Positions 1 through 5,447 of a stretch of 5,765 nucleotides of DNA are shown here, in pieces. Numbering within the stretch: the first letter of the stretch is position 1; each line of letters begins with the position of its first letter. Below the pieces are notes generated by a model. The model saw only the letters and a list, made by a program, of their open reading frames with translations. It had not been told where the DNA came from and searched no databases. Source of the stretch: Bacillota bacterium (lineage in GTDB: Bacteria > Bacillota > Clostridia > Peptostreptococcales > Anaerovoracaceae); contig JAEEUO010000082.1 of NCBI GenBank assembly GCA_016286935.1, positions 1-5,765 of the forward strand, written 5' to 3'. The position numbers and the translations under genes were made by a program.

Positions 1-1
1 C

Positions 2-664
2 CTCGGCCGGTTCCTGTTCACGGGCGACGATGTCTTCAAGGATGTTTCCGCGCTCTCCGGCGGCGAAAAGGCGCGCCTCTCGCTTCTGAAGATGATGATG
101 ACGGGCGCGAACGTGCTCGTGCTCGACGAACCGACGAACCACCTCGACATCTCCTCGAAGGAGGTCTTCGAGGACGCGCTCCTCGACTCCCCGGGAACGA
201 TCATCCTCGTCTCCCACGACCGCTACTTCCTCAACAAGATCCCGACGCGCATCGTCGAGCTGTCCGAGACCGGCGGCGAGACGTTCCTCGGCGCGTACGA
301 CTACTACCTCGAAAAGAAGAGCGGAGCGATCACGTCCGGCCGCGCGTATCTCGCGGAGATGCGCGGCGAGAAGGCGAAGGATCCGTACGAGGGCATGTCC
401 GAGAAGGAGAAGCGCGCCGCCCAGAAGGAGCGCGAGACGAACCGGAAGCGGCTCGAGAAGAAGCGCGAAAAGGCCGAAGCGGACGTGGAGCGGCTCGAGA
501 AGGAGATCCGCGACCTCGACGGCGAAATGGCGCTCTGCTCGGCGTCGCTCGACTACGTCAAGGCCAATGAACTGCTCGCGCTCCAGACCGCGAAGAAGGA
601 GGAACTCACCGCCGCGTACGAGGCCTGGGAGGCCGCCGCGGAGGAACTCGACCGCTTTGTCTGA
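2..664 (+). CDS. ABC-F family ATPase, C-terminal part (5' end outside window)
   Basis: This is the last 220 residues of a duplicated-ABC (ABC-F) protein; the reading frame is open from base 2 to the TGA at 662-664. Visible in order are the ABC signature LSGGEK (fragment residues 18-23), Walker B with the ABC-F hallmark VLVLDEPTNHLD (38-49) and the H-loop VSHDRYF (70-76). A long charged Lys/Glu/Arg-rich stretch (about 125-215) follows and looks like the C-terminal coiled coil of Uup/YfmR-type members. There are no membrane segments, as expected for the soluble ABC-F class, which acts on the ribosome (translation factors or antibiotic-resistance ribosome protection) rather than in transport. 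The N-terminal ABC domain, the linker and the second Walker A lie upstream and cannot be seen. The family call is strong. Whether it is a housekeeping factor or a resistance factor cannot be decided from this half. Confidence 0.95.
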   Translation, partial: LGRFLFTGDDVFKDVSALSGGEKARLSLLKMMMTGANVLVLDEPTNHLDISSKEVFEDALLDSPGTIILVSHDRYFLNKIPTRIVELSETGGETFLGAYDYYLEKKSGAITSGRAYLAEMRGEKAKDPYEGMSEKEKRAAQKERETNRKRLEKKREKAEADVERLEKEIRDLDGEMALCSASLDYVKANELLALQTAKKEELTAAYEAWEAAAEELDRFV

Positions 665-720
665 CGCGGGAAAGACCGCAAAACCGCAACGGCTCGCGGC
701 GATAGTTATACAGTCTAATT

Positions 721-732
721 TTTTCGCGAAAA
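721..732. repeat. 12-bp perfect palindrome upstream of the acpP promoter
   Basis: TTTTCGCGAAAA is a perfect self-complementary 12-mer. It ends 14 bases upstream of the -35 box, in the A/T-rich zone before acpP. It could be a regulator binding site or simply an A/T-tract arrangement. I do not recognise it as the site of a known fatty-acid regulator. Confidence 0.4.
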
Positions 733-746
733 TGTTGAAAAAGTAC

Positions 747-775
747 TTGCACCCATAGATACGCCTCTCTATAAT
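747..775 (+). promoter_or_regulatory. acpP promoter (sigma-A type)
   Basis: A -35 TTGCAC (747-752) and a perfect -10 TATAAT (770-775) are separated by exactly 17 bases, which puts the transcript start near 782 and gives a very short leader before the acpP start at 800. The A/T-rich run just upstream (about 717-742) could act as an UP element. No intrinsic terminator is evident between the ABC-F stop and this promoter, so some read-through from upstream is possible. Confidence 0.88.
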
Positions 776-784
776 GGTCGTATC
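758..784. repeat. Inverted repeat flanking the acpP -10 box
   Basis: GATACG (758-763) and its exact complement CGTATC (779-784) are 15 bases apart. They bracket the -10 hexamer and the likely start of transcription. Position over the core promoter would suit a repressor, but 6-bp arms can arise by chance. Confidence 0.3.
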
Positions 785-790
785 AGGAGG
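785..790 (+). promoter_or_regulatory. acpP ribosome binding site
   Basis: A full-consensus AGGAGG lies 9 bases before the ATG at 800. Together with the strong promoter this predicts high expression, as expected for acyl carrier protein, and it fixes the start codon. Confidence 0.9.
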
Positions 791-799
791 TACCCCCAA

Positions 800-1030
800 A
801 TGGTTTTTGACAGAATCAAAGAACTTATCGTAGATCAACTCGGAATCGACGATGCCGAAATCACGATGAACACGAACCTGATGAAGGATCTTGAAGCGGA
901 TTCGCTCGACGCCGTTGAGATCATCATGGCGATCGAAGACGAATACGACATCGAGATTCCGGACGAAGAAGCCGAGAAGATGCAGGTCGTCAGCGACCTC
1001 GTCAAGTTTGTCGAAGACAGACTCAACTGA
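800..1030 (+). CDS. acpP: Acyl carrier protein
   Basis: This 76-residue acidic protein matches the usual length of fatty-acid-synthesis ACP. The phosphopantetheine attachment motif DSLDAVE is present with the acceptor Ser35, and the second and third helices are typical (EIIMAIEDEYDIEIPDEE region, about 40-57). After 4'-phosphopantetheinylation by an AcpS-type transferase it carries growing acyl chains as thioesters through the cytosolic type II fatty acid synthase. It stands alone here, with its own promoter, an AGGAGG site and a terminator. It is not embedded in a fab cluster, so it is probably transcribed as a single-gene unit. No anomalies are visible. The family is certain; a role in a specialised pathway is unlikely given the canonical sequence. 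Confidence 0.97.
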   Translation: MVFDRIKELIVDQLGIDDAEITMNTNLMKDLEADSLDAVEIIMAIEDEYDIEIPDEEAEKMQVVSDLVKFVEDRLN

Positions 1031-1060
1031 TCGTCGTCCCGAACGGAACAGAACGCGACG

Positions 1061-1084
1061 CCCCCGCAGCCTGCGGGGGTTTTT
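1061..1084 (+). terminator. Intrinsic terminator after acpP
   Basis: The stem CCCCCGCA (1061-1068) / TGCGGGGG (1072-1079) has 8 perfect pairs, a 3-base loop and an immediate TTTTT run (1080-1084). It lies 30 bases after the acpP stop codon and should separate acpP from rex. Confidence 0.92.
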
Positions 1085-1096
1085 CATGAATTAGTA

Positions 1097-1112
1097 TGAC
1101 AAATCCTTGTCA
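1097..1112. promoter_or_regulatory. Palindrome over the rex -35 box, candidate operator
   Basis: TGACAA (1097-1102) and its exact complement TTGTCA (1107-1112) are 4 bases apart, and the right arm is the -35 hexamer itself. Rex often represses its own gene, so an autoregulatory site is plausible. However, the known Rex sites have the form TTGTnnA...TnnACAA, with arms in the opposite order, so this is not a canonical match. Confidence 0.4.
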
Positions 1113-1136
1113 ATCTGTCCGGAGATATGTTATACT
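1107..1136 (+). promoter_or_regulatory. rex promoter
   Basis: A -35 TTGTCA (1107-1112) and a -10 TATACT (1131-1136) are spaced by 18 bases; shifting the -10 to TTATAC gives 17. The predicted transcript start is near 1143, leaving a leader of about 40 bases before the ATG at 1185. A promoter here also argues against the in-frame TTG at 1107 as a translation start. Confidence 0.75.
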
Positions 1137-1184
1137 TACCGTGAATGCATATCTTTTATTGAAGGATACAGGATTCCGATCACC

Positions 1185-1835
1185 ATGACATCAAAAAAGA
1201 ACATTCGAATCTCAGATGCGGTCATCCGCAGGCTTCCCCGCTACCGGAGGTGCCTCGAGACGCTGATGCGCGAAGGCATCGAACGGATCTCTTCCGGCGA
1301 ACTGTCCGACCGGATCGGCTATACGGCCTCCCAGATCCGCCAGGACCTGAACAATTTCGGCGGATTCGGCCAGCAGGGTTACGGCTACAACGTCCAGTCC
1401 CTCTACGACCGCATCGGCGAGATCCTCGGCCTGGACCGGAAGTACACGGTCATCATCGTCGGCTCCGGAAACCTCGGCCGCGCGCTCGTCAACTACGCCA
1501 AATACCAGCAGTGGGGCTTCTACATCTCCGCGCTGTTCGATGTGAAGGAGAACCTGATCGGAACGACGATCCGCGACATTCCGATCCTCGCCTACGAGAC
1601 GCTGCCGGATTACCTCGCGGAACACTCCGTCGACATCGGCGTCATCTGCACCGGAAAGACGTCCGCCCCGGAGGTCCTCCAAAAACTCGTCGACGGCGGC
1701 GTGAAGGGGATCTGGAACTTCGCCGCGGCCGATCTCGTCGTGCCGAAGGGCGTTTCGATCCAGGACGTCCACCTCTCCGACTCGCTGTCCTGCCTGACGT
1801 ATTATATGCAGCATCCGGAGGATTCCGTCCGGTAG
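1185..1835 (+). CDS. rex: Redox-sensing transcriptional repressor Rex
   Basis: This 216-residue protein has the usual Rex length and architecture. An N-terminal winged-helix DNA-binding domain (about 10-80) contains the recognition-helix region YTASQIRQDLNNFG (46-59). It is followed by a Rossmann NAD(H)-binding domain with the glycine motif GSGNLG (93-98) and the conserved AIFD-like strand, here ALFDV (116-120). The C-terminal helix region (VHLSDSLSCLTYYM, 195-208) resembles the domain-swapped dimer segment. Rex homodimers bind operators when NADH is low and release them when the NADH/NAD+ ratio rises, controlling fermentation and electron-transfer genes. I chose the ATG at 1185 because it lies downstream of a promoter and gives the standard N-terminus (an in-frame TTG exists at 1107). 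The ribosome site is weak (AGGA, 1170-1173). The gene is convergent with ferredoxin. Confidence 0.95.
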   Translation: MTSKKNIRISDAVIRRLPRYRRCLETLMREGIERISSGELSDRIGYTASQIRQDLNNFGGFGQQGYGYNVQSLYDRIGEILGLDRKYTVIIVGSGNLGRALVNYAKYQQWGFYISALFDVKENLIGTTIRDIPILAYETLPDYLAEHSVDIGVICTGKTSAPEVLQKLVDGGVKGIWNFAAADLVVPKGVSIQDVHLSDSLSCLTYYMQHPEDSVR

Positions 1836-1871
1836 ACCGGACCGCGCGATCCTTCAAAACCCGCAAGGCAT

Positions 1872-1903
1872 AAAAAAACGGCCGCTTGTTCAAGCGGCCG
1901 TTT
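1872..1903. terminator. Bidirectional terminator between rex and ferredoxin
   Basis: AAACGGCCGCTTG (1876-1888) and CAAGCGGCCGTTT (1891-1903) form perfect 13-bp arms around a TT centre, with a GC-rich core. Read on the minus strand the stem ends in an unbroken T7 tract (from 1878 down to 1872), making a strong terminator for the ferredoxin transcript 16 bases after its stop. On the plus strand the tail is only TTT before C, so termination of rex is likely weaker. Confidence 0.9.
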
Positions 1904-1919
1904 CGGACAGCAACCTCAG

Positions 1920-2090
1920 TTATTCCGCTTCAGGTGCGCCAACCGGGCAGACGCCTGCGCAGGAACCGCAGTCGATGCACTTGTTGCCATCGATGACGTA
2001 CTTGCCGTCGCCTTCGGAGATCGCTTCTACCGGGCATTCCGCCGCGCAAGCGCCGCAGCTGATGCAAGCATCCGTAATCTTGTATGCCAT
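1920..2090 (-). CDS. 2[4Fe-4S] ferredoxin, clostridial type
   Basis: This 56-residue acidic protein has two CxxCxxCxxxCP cluster motifs: C9, C12, C15 and C19, and C38, C41, C44 and C48. That is the classical bacterial 8Fe ferredoxin in length and layout. It is a small soluble low-potential electron carrier that typically shuttles electrons between pyruvate:ferredoxin oxidoreductase, hydrogenase and Rnf- or flavin-type enzymes in anaerobes. The ATG (complement of 2088-2090) is supported by an AGGAGGA site (complement of 2098-2104) 7 bases upstream. Although the frame stays open far upstream on this strand, that extension runs antisense through the next gene and is not real. The gene is a single-cistron unit with its own promoter and terminator. 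It is convergent with rex and divergent from the P-loop gene. Confidence 0.97.
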   Translation of the reverse strand: MAYKITDACISCGACAAECPVEAISEGDGKYVIDGNKCIDCGSCAGVCPVGAPEAE

Positions 2091-2120
2091 ATTCGTGTCC
2101 TCCTTTTTCTGATTTGCCTT

Positions 2121-2138
2121 ACGGGTCAACCATCCCGT
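2121..2138 (-). repeat. Small hairpin near the 5' end of ferredoxin mRNA
   Basis: ACGGG (2121-2125) and CCCGT (2134-2138) can pair across 8 bases. The structure would lie within the first bases of the ferredoxin transcript (start predicted near 2141), where it might stabilise the mRNA. The arms are short and the assignment is tentative. Confidence 0.25.
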
Positions 2139-2147
2139 TTCAAGCGC

Positions 2148-2175
2148 ATTATAGCACAAAAAGGGGGCCGGGCAA
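2148..2175 (-). promoter_or_regulatory. Ferredoxin promoter
   Basis: On the minus strand there is a -35 TTGCCC (complement of 2170-2175) and a perfect -10 TATAAT (complement of 2148-2153), spaced by 16 bases. The predicted start is near 2141, giving a leader of about 50 bases. The -35 hexamer is one arm of an inverted repeat (2170-2188). Confidence 0.78.
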
Positions 2176-2188
2176 GAAAAAGTTGCCC
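2170..2188. promoter_or_regulatory. Inverted repeat over the ferredoxin -35 box
   Basis: GGGCAA (2170-2175) and TTGCCC (2183-2188) are exact complements 7 bases apart. One arm coincides with the ferredoxin -35 box and the other shares its last base with the adjoining 26-bp palindrome. This is a candidate operator, or a chance by-product of the -35 sequence. Confidence 0.4.
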
Positions 2189-2213
2189 AAAATGTTGTTT
2201 TAACAACATTTTG
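2188..2213. promoter_or_regulatory. 26-bp perfect palindrome in the divergent intergenic region
   Basis: CAAAATGTTGTT (2188-2199) and AACAACATTTTG (2202-2213) are exact 12-bp complements around a TT centre. The element sits about 35 bases upstream of the ferredoxin -10 box and ends 30 bases before the GTG start of the plus-strand gene. It lacks a GC-rich stem and a T tail, so a protein-binding site is more likely than a terminator. The right half contains TTAACAA, seen in some Rex half-sites, but the overall spacing does not fit the 18-bp Rex consensus. I do not recognise its regulator. Confidence 0.65.
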
Positions 2214-2243
2214 AAAGAGGTTTTCGGAAAGGAAGAGCGAACC

Positions 2244-3053
2244 GTGCGGACGATCGGCTTTTACGGAAAAAGCGGAACGGGAAAGAGCTACCACGCGATG
2301 GAGCTTGCCCGCCGGCTCGGGATCGACACGATCATCGACGACGGCCTCCTCATCTCCGAAAACACCGTCCTCGCGGGCAAATCCGCCAAGCGCGAGAAGA
2401 CGAAGATCGGCGCGGTCAAGACGGCGCTCTTTTCCGACGACGCCCAGGCCGGAGAGGTCCGGGAAGCGATCCGGAAACGGGATCCGTCCGCCGTCCTGAT
2501 CCTCGGAACGTCGCCCGATATGGTCGATAAGATCACCGAACGGCTCGGGCTGCCGGCCCCGTCGGAATACATTCCGATCGAGACCGTGGCGTCCCAGCGC
2601 GAGCGCGCCATCGCGCGGAAGATGCGCGCCGAAAAGGGGACCCACGTCATCCCGGCCCCGACGCTCGAGATCAAGCGCCAGTTCTCCGGCTACTTCATGG
2701 ACCCGCTGTCGCTGTTCCGCGACCTCCTTCCGGGGCGCGCGCGTTCCGCCGGCGAACGGACGCTCGTCCGGCCGACGTACAGCTATCTCGGCGAATACAC
2801 GATCGCCGATTCGTGCCTGACGGAGATCGTGAACTACATCGGAAAAACGACGTCCGGCATCGCCCGCGTCTCGCGGATCCAGATCGATCCCGACATCGAC
2901 AGCGTCGCGCTTTCGCTGTCGGCCGTTCTGGAAGAGGGGACGGCCGTTCCGGAGACGGTGCTCGCGCTCCAGAAGAACATCCGGACCGCCGTCGAGGAAA
3001 TGACCGCCTTCAACATCTCCGGCGTCCGCGTCGACGTGCGCGGATACCAGTAA
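2244..3053 (+). CDS. P-loop NTPase-like / Asp23-like domain fusion protein
   Basis: With the GTG at 2244 this is a 269-residue soluble protein. The start is backed by an AAAGGAAG ribosome site 8 bases upstream; an in-frame TTG at 2211 lies inside the palindrome with no such site. Residues 8-15 (GKSGTGKS) are a clear Walker A. IDDGLLI follows (31-37), then a hydrophobic strand VLILGTS (84-90) in the place of Walker B but without an acidic residue. A conserved-looking linker runs through HVIPAPTLEIK (134-144). Residues about 180-267 (GEYTIADSCLTEIV... VPETVLALQKNIRTAVEEM... VRVDVRGY) match the pattern of Asp23/Gls24 envelope-stress domains. There is no signal peptide or membrane helix. I have a general impression that Clostridia carry uncharacterised relatives; the biochemical role is unknown. 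It is the likely first gene of an operon with the AI-2E-family and dus genes. No convincing plus-strand promoter is visible. Confidence 0.75.
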   Translation: MRTIGFYGKSGTGKSYHAMELARRLGIDTIIDDGLLISENTVLAGKSAKREKTKIGAVKTALFSDDAQAGEVREAIRKRDPSAVLILGTSPDMVDKITERLGLPAPSEYIPIETVASQRERAIARKMRAEKGTHVIPAPTLEIKRQFSGYFMDPLSLFRDLLPGRARSAGERTLVRPTYSYLGEYTIADSCLTEIVNYIGKTTSGIARVSRIQIDPDIDSVALSLSAVLEEGTAVPETVLALQKNIRTAVEEMTAFNISGVRVDVRGYQ

Positions 3054-3096
3054 TTCAAAAACACCCTTGAATCCCCGCTTCGAACGAGGTAGAACC

Positions 3097-4455
3097 ATGC
3101 AGGAACAGAAAGAGAGAAAATGGAAACTGTCGAAGAACCAGCTGACCTGGGGCCTGACGGCGCTTCTCGTCGTCTGCCTCGGAATCCTGTTCTTCTTCAT
3201 CGTCTATCGCTGGCACGGCGTATCGGGCGGCTTCGACAAGCTCTTCCGGGTCTTTCAGCCGTTCCTCGTCGGCGCGATCCTTGCGTGGCTGATCGTTCCG
3301 CTCTACAACATGTGTGAGCGGTTCTTCCTGCCGCGGTTCAAGGAGAAATGGCCGAAGCGGGCGCGCAGCCTGACGAAGCTCTGCTGCACGCTCGTCTGCC
3401 TCATCGTGATGTTCGCCGTCATCTACGCGTCGTTCGCGATGATCGTTCCGGGCCTCGTGCAGTCCGTTTCGACGCTCGTCACGAAGTCCCAGACCTACCT
3501 CGATACGATCACCGCCTGGGGCGAGAAGTTCCTGGAGAACAACCCGGCCGTCGGCAATCTCTTCAACCAGTATTCGGAGACGATCATCAACGCGGTCACC
3601 TCGTACGCGAAGAACACGATCCTGCCGAGCCTGACGTCCCTCATCGGATCCGTCTCCTCCCAGATCGTCGCGATCCTGCGCTTCCTGCTCAACTTCATCA
3701 TCGGCATCATCGTCTGCGTCTACGTGCTCAACGCGAAGAAGCTCCTTGCCGCCCAGTCGAAGCGCATCGTCTACAGCGTGGCGGGAGCGGAAAAAGGCAA
3801 CGCGACGCTCGAGGTCGTGCGCTTCATCGACCGCGTGTTCTACGGCTTCATCAGCGGCAAGCTCTGGGATTCGCTGATCATCGGCATCATCTGCTTCATC
3901 GGCTGCTCGATCATGAAGATGCCGTACACGCTCCTCGTCTCCGTCATCATCGGGATCACGAACATCATTCCGACCGTCGGCCCGTTCATCGGCGCGGTTC
4001 CGACGGCACTCCTGATCCTCGTCGAATCGCCGGTGAAATGCCTCTATTTCGTCATCTTCATCGTCATCCTCCAGCAGATCGACGGCAACATCATCGGCCC
4101 GAAGATCCTCGGCGAGTCGGTCGGCCTGTCGCCGCTCTGGATCCTCTTCTCGATCCTCGTCTTCGGCGGGTTCTTCGGCTTCAAGGGAATGCTCCTCGGC
4201 GTCCCGGTCTTTACCTGCTTCTACACGCTGATGCGCCGGCTGATCCGCGACGCGCTCGCGAAGAAGGACCTCCCGACCGAGACGGACGATTACGACAAGC
4301 TCGAACGGATCGATCCCGAGACGAAGGAGATCGTGCGGACCGAGCGGAAGAAAAAGAAGCGGAACCCGACGGAAAGAGGCGGCCTGTTCCGGAAGAAAAA
4401 GGCCGCCGAGCCGCCCGCGGAGAACGGACAGGACACGGAAAAGAAGAGCGAATGA
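3097..4455 (+). CDS. AI-2E family transporter-like membrane protein
   Basis: This 452-residue integral membrane protein belongs to the AI-2E (YdiK/TqsA/PerM-like) family. Hydrophobic segments fall at about 17-37, 52-71, 97-118, 187-211, 257-292, 296-327 and 345-378. An extramembrane stretch (about 120-185) follows the third segment, as is usual for the family. Family motifs include TNIIPTVGPFIGAVP (288-302) and DGNIIGPKILGESVGLSP (329-346). The C-terminal tail (about 385-452) is hydrophilic and lysine-rich, with several KKK/RKKK clusters. Family members have been linked to autoinducer-2 export or Na+(Li+)/H+ exchange, and the substrate here is not predictable. The ATG at 3097 has a GAGGT site 6 bases upstream; an in-frame TTG at 3067 has none. 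The gene starts 43 bases after the previous stop and its TGA overlaps the dus ATG, implying one transcript. Confidence 0.92.
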   Translation: MQEQKERKWKLSKNQLTWGLTALLVVCLGILFFFIVYRWHGVSGGFDKLFRVFQPFLVGAILAWLIVPLYNMCERFFLPRFKEKWPKRARSLTKLCCTLVCLIVMFAVIYASFAMIVPGLVQSVSTLVTKSQTYLDTITAWGEKFLENNPAVGNLFNQYSETIINAVTSYAKNTILPSLTSLIGSVSSQIVAILRFLLNFIIGIIVCVYVLNAKKLLAAQSKRIVYSVAGAEKGNATLEVVRFIDRVFYGFISGKLWDSLIIGIICFIGCSIMKMPYTLLVSVIIGITNIIPTVGPFIGAVPTALLILVESPVKCLYFVIFIVILQQIDGNIIGPKILGESVGLSPLWILFSILVFGGFFGFKGMLLGVPVFTCFYTLMRRLIRDALAKKDLPTETDDYDKLERIDPETKEIVRTERKKKKRNPTERGGLFRKKKAAEPPAENGQDTEKKSE

Positions 4456-5447
4456 CGGAAACGAAACCGCTGACAAATGAGATCCGGATCGGGGGAGTAA
4501 GCCTCCCCCATCCCTTTTTTATGGCGCCGCTCGCGGGCTTTACGGACGCGCCGTTCCGGCGGATCGCGAGTGAGCTCGGCGCGGCCTTGACGTACACGGA
4601 GATGATCTCCGCGAAGGGCGTCTCGTACGGCGACCGCGGCTCGGCGGAGCTTCTCGCGATCGATCCTGCGGAAGGGCCCGTCGCCGTGCAGCTGTTCGGC
4701 CACGAGCCGTATTACGTCCGGCGGTGCATCAGCATCATGCCGGAGGGCCACGCGCTGATCGACATCAACATGGGTTGTCCCGTCCCGAAGGTCGTGAAGA
4801 ACGGAGAAGGATCGGCCCTGATGAAGGACCGGTTCGAAGCCGCGCGGATCGTCCGCGCGGCCGTCGCCGCGGAGAGGGAGACGGCGGCGCGCACGGAGCG
4901 CGCGCCGCGCCCCGTCACGGTGAAATGCCGGCTCGGATGGGACGCGGAAAGCCGCGAAGCGGTGCTCGATTTCGCGCCCGCGATGGAAGAAGCGGGCGCG
5001 GCGGCCGTCTGTGTCCACGGGCGGACGCGCGAACAGTTCTACGGCGGCGAAGCCGACTGGGAGATGATCGCGCGCGTCCGCGAACGGCTGGAGGTCCCGC
5101 TGATCGGCAGCGGGGACCTCTTTACGGCGGCGGACGGCGTCCGCCGCATCCGCGAAGGCGCCTGCGACGCGGTCATGTTCGCGCGCGGCGCCCTCGGCAA
5201 TCCGTGGATCTTCCGGGAAGCGCTCGGCGGCGAACCGCCCGCTCCCGCCGAGCGCCGCGCGATGATGCTCCGCCACCTCGATCTCGTGATCGAGGCGAAG
5301 GGCGAACACCGCGCCGTGCTCGAGATGCGCAAGCTGTGGGGCTTCTATATGAAGGGCGTCCGCGGCGCGGCGGAGATCCGCCGCCGCGTGAACGAGCTCG
5401 AGACCGCGGAAGCGCTCCGAGGCCTCCTCGCGTCGATCGAACTCTGA
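4452..5447 (+). CDS. dus: tRNA-dihydrouridine synthase (DusB-like)
   Basis: This 331-residue FMN-dependent enzyme reduces uridine to dihydrouridine in the tRNA D-loop using NAD(P)H. Dus signatures appear in order: MAPLAGFTDAPFRR (24-37), VAVQLFG (77-83), DINMGCPVPKV with the catalytic-type Cys109 (104-114), VKCRLGWD (157-164), CVHGRTREQFYGG (187-199), PLIGSGD (216-222) and FARGALGNPWIF (243-254). A helical C-terminal tRNA-binding region follows. SGD and FARGALGN differ slightly from the more usual NGD and GRAALGN. An Arg/Ala/Glu-rich stretch (about 141-153) looks like an extended loop between barrel elements. The ATG at 4452 overlaps the upstream TGA (ATGA), which suggests translational coupling. 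The frame is open far upstream, but that part is the shadow of the membrane-protein gene. greA follows in the same direction, as in many Firmicutes. Confidence 0.95.
   Translation: MTETKPLTNEIRIGGVSLPHPFFMAPLAGFTDAPFRRIASELGAALTYTEMISAKGVSYGDRGSAELLAIDPAEGPVAVQLFGHEPYYVRRCISIMPEGHALIDINMGCPVPKVVKNGEGSALMKDRFEAARIVRAAVAAERETAARTERAPRPVTVKCRLGWDAESREAVLDFAPAMEEAGAAAVCVHGRTREQFYGGEADWEMIARVRERLEVPLIGSGDLFTAADGVRRIREGACDAVMFARGALGNPWIFREALGGEPPAPAERRAMMLRHLDLVIEAKGEHRAVLEMRKLWGFYMKGVRGAAEIRRRVNELETAEALRGLLASIEL
4491..4520 (+). other. Terminator-like hairpin inside the 5' end of dus
   Basis: GGGGGAG (4491-4497) and CTCCCCC (4503-4509) form a perfect 7-bp GC-rich stem with a 5-base loop. TTTTTT follows at 4515-4520 after a 5-base gap. 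It lies in dus codons 14-23. The gap before the T run weakens it as an intrinsic terminator, but it could cause pausing or partial termination within the operon. Confidence 0.35.

Noticed and set aside
1107..1184. N-terminal extension of Rex from a TTG start
   Set aside because: The TTG is within the -35 box of the rex promoter, and the extra 26 residues are not part of the Rex family. The ATG at 1185 gives the standard length.
2188..2213. Canonical Rex operator at the ferredoxin/P-loop intergenic region
   Set aside because: Only one half-site (TTAACAA) is present. The TTGTT and AACAA elements are 2 bases apart rather than the 8 expected from TTGTTAA-N4-TTAACAA.
2211..2243. TTG start for the P-loop protein
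   Set aside because: It falls in the right arm of the 26-bp palindrome, has no ribosome site, and places unneeded residues before the first beta strand and Walker A. The GTG at 2244 has a good site.
2091..3200. Upstream extension of the ferredoxin frame on the minus strand
   Set aside because: It runs antisense through the P-loop/Asp23 gene. The ferredoxin has its own ATG, AGGAGGA site and promoter at the expected place.
3348..4451. Open frame upstream of and in frame with dus, suggesting a fusion
   Set aside because: The extension is Arg/His/Asp-rich shadow sequence within the membrane-protein gene. The Dus fold begins at the ATGA overlap at 4452.
3055..4476. Long open frame on the minus strand opposite the AI-2E-family gene (473 codons)
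   Set aside because: Its translation is an Arg/Asp/Glu-rich low-complexity product with no recognisable domain. It is fully antisense to a clear membrane protein and is explained by GC-biased codons in the real gene.
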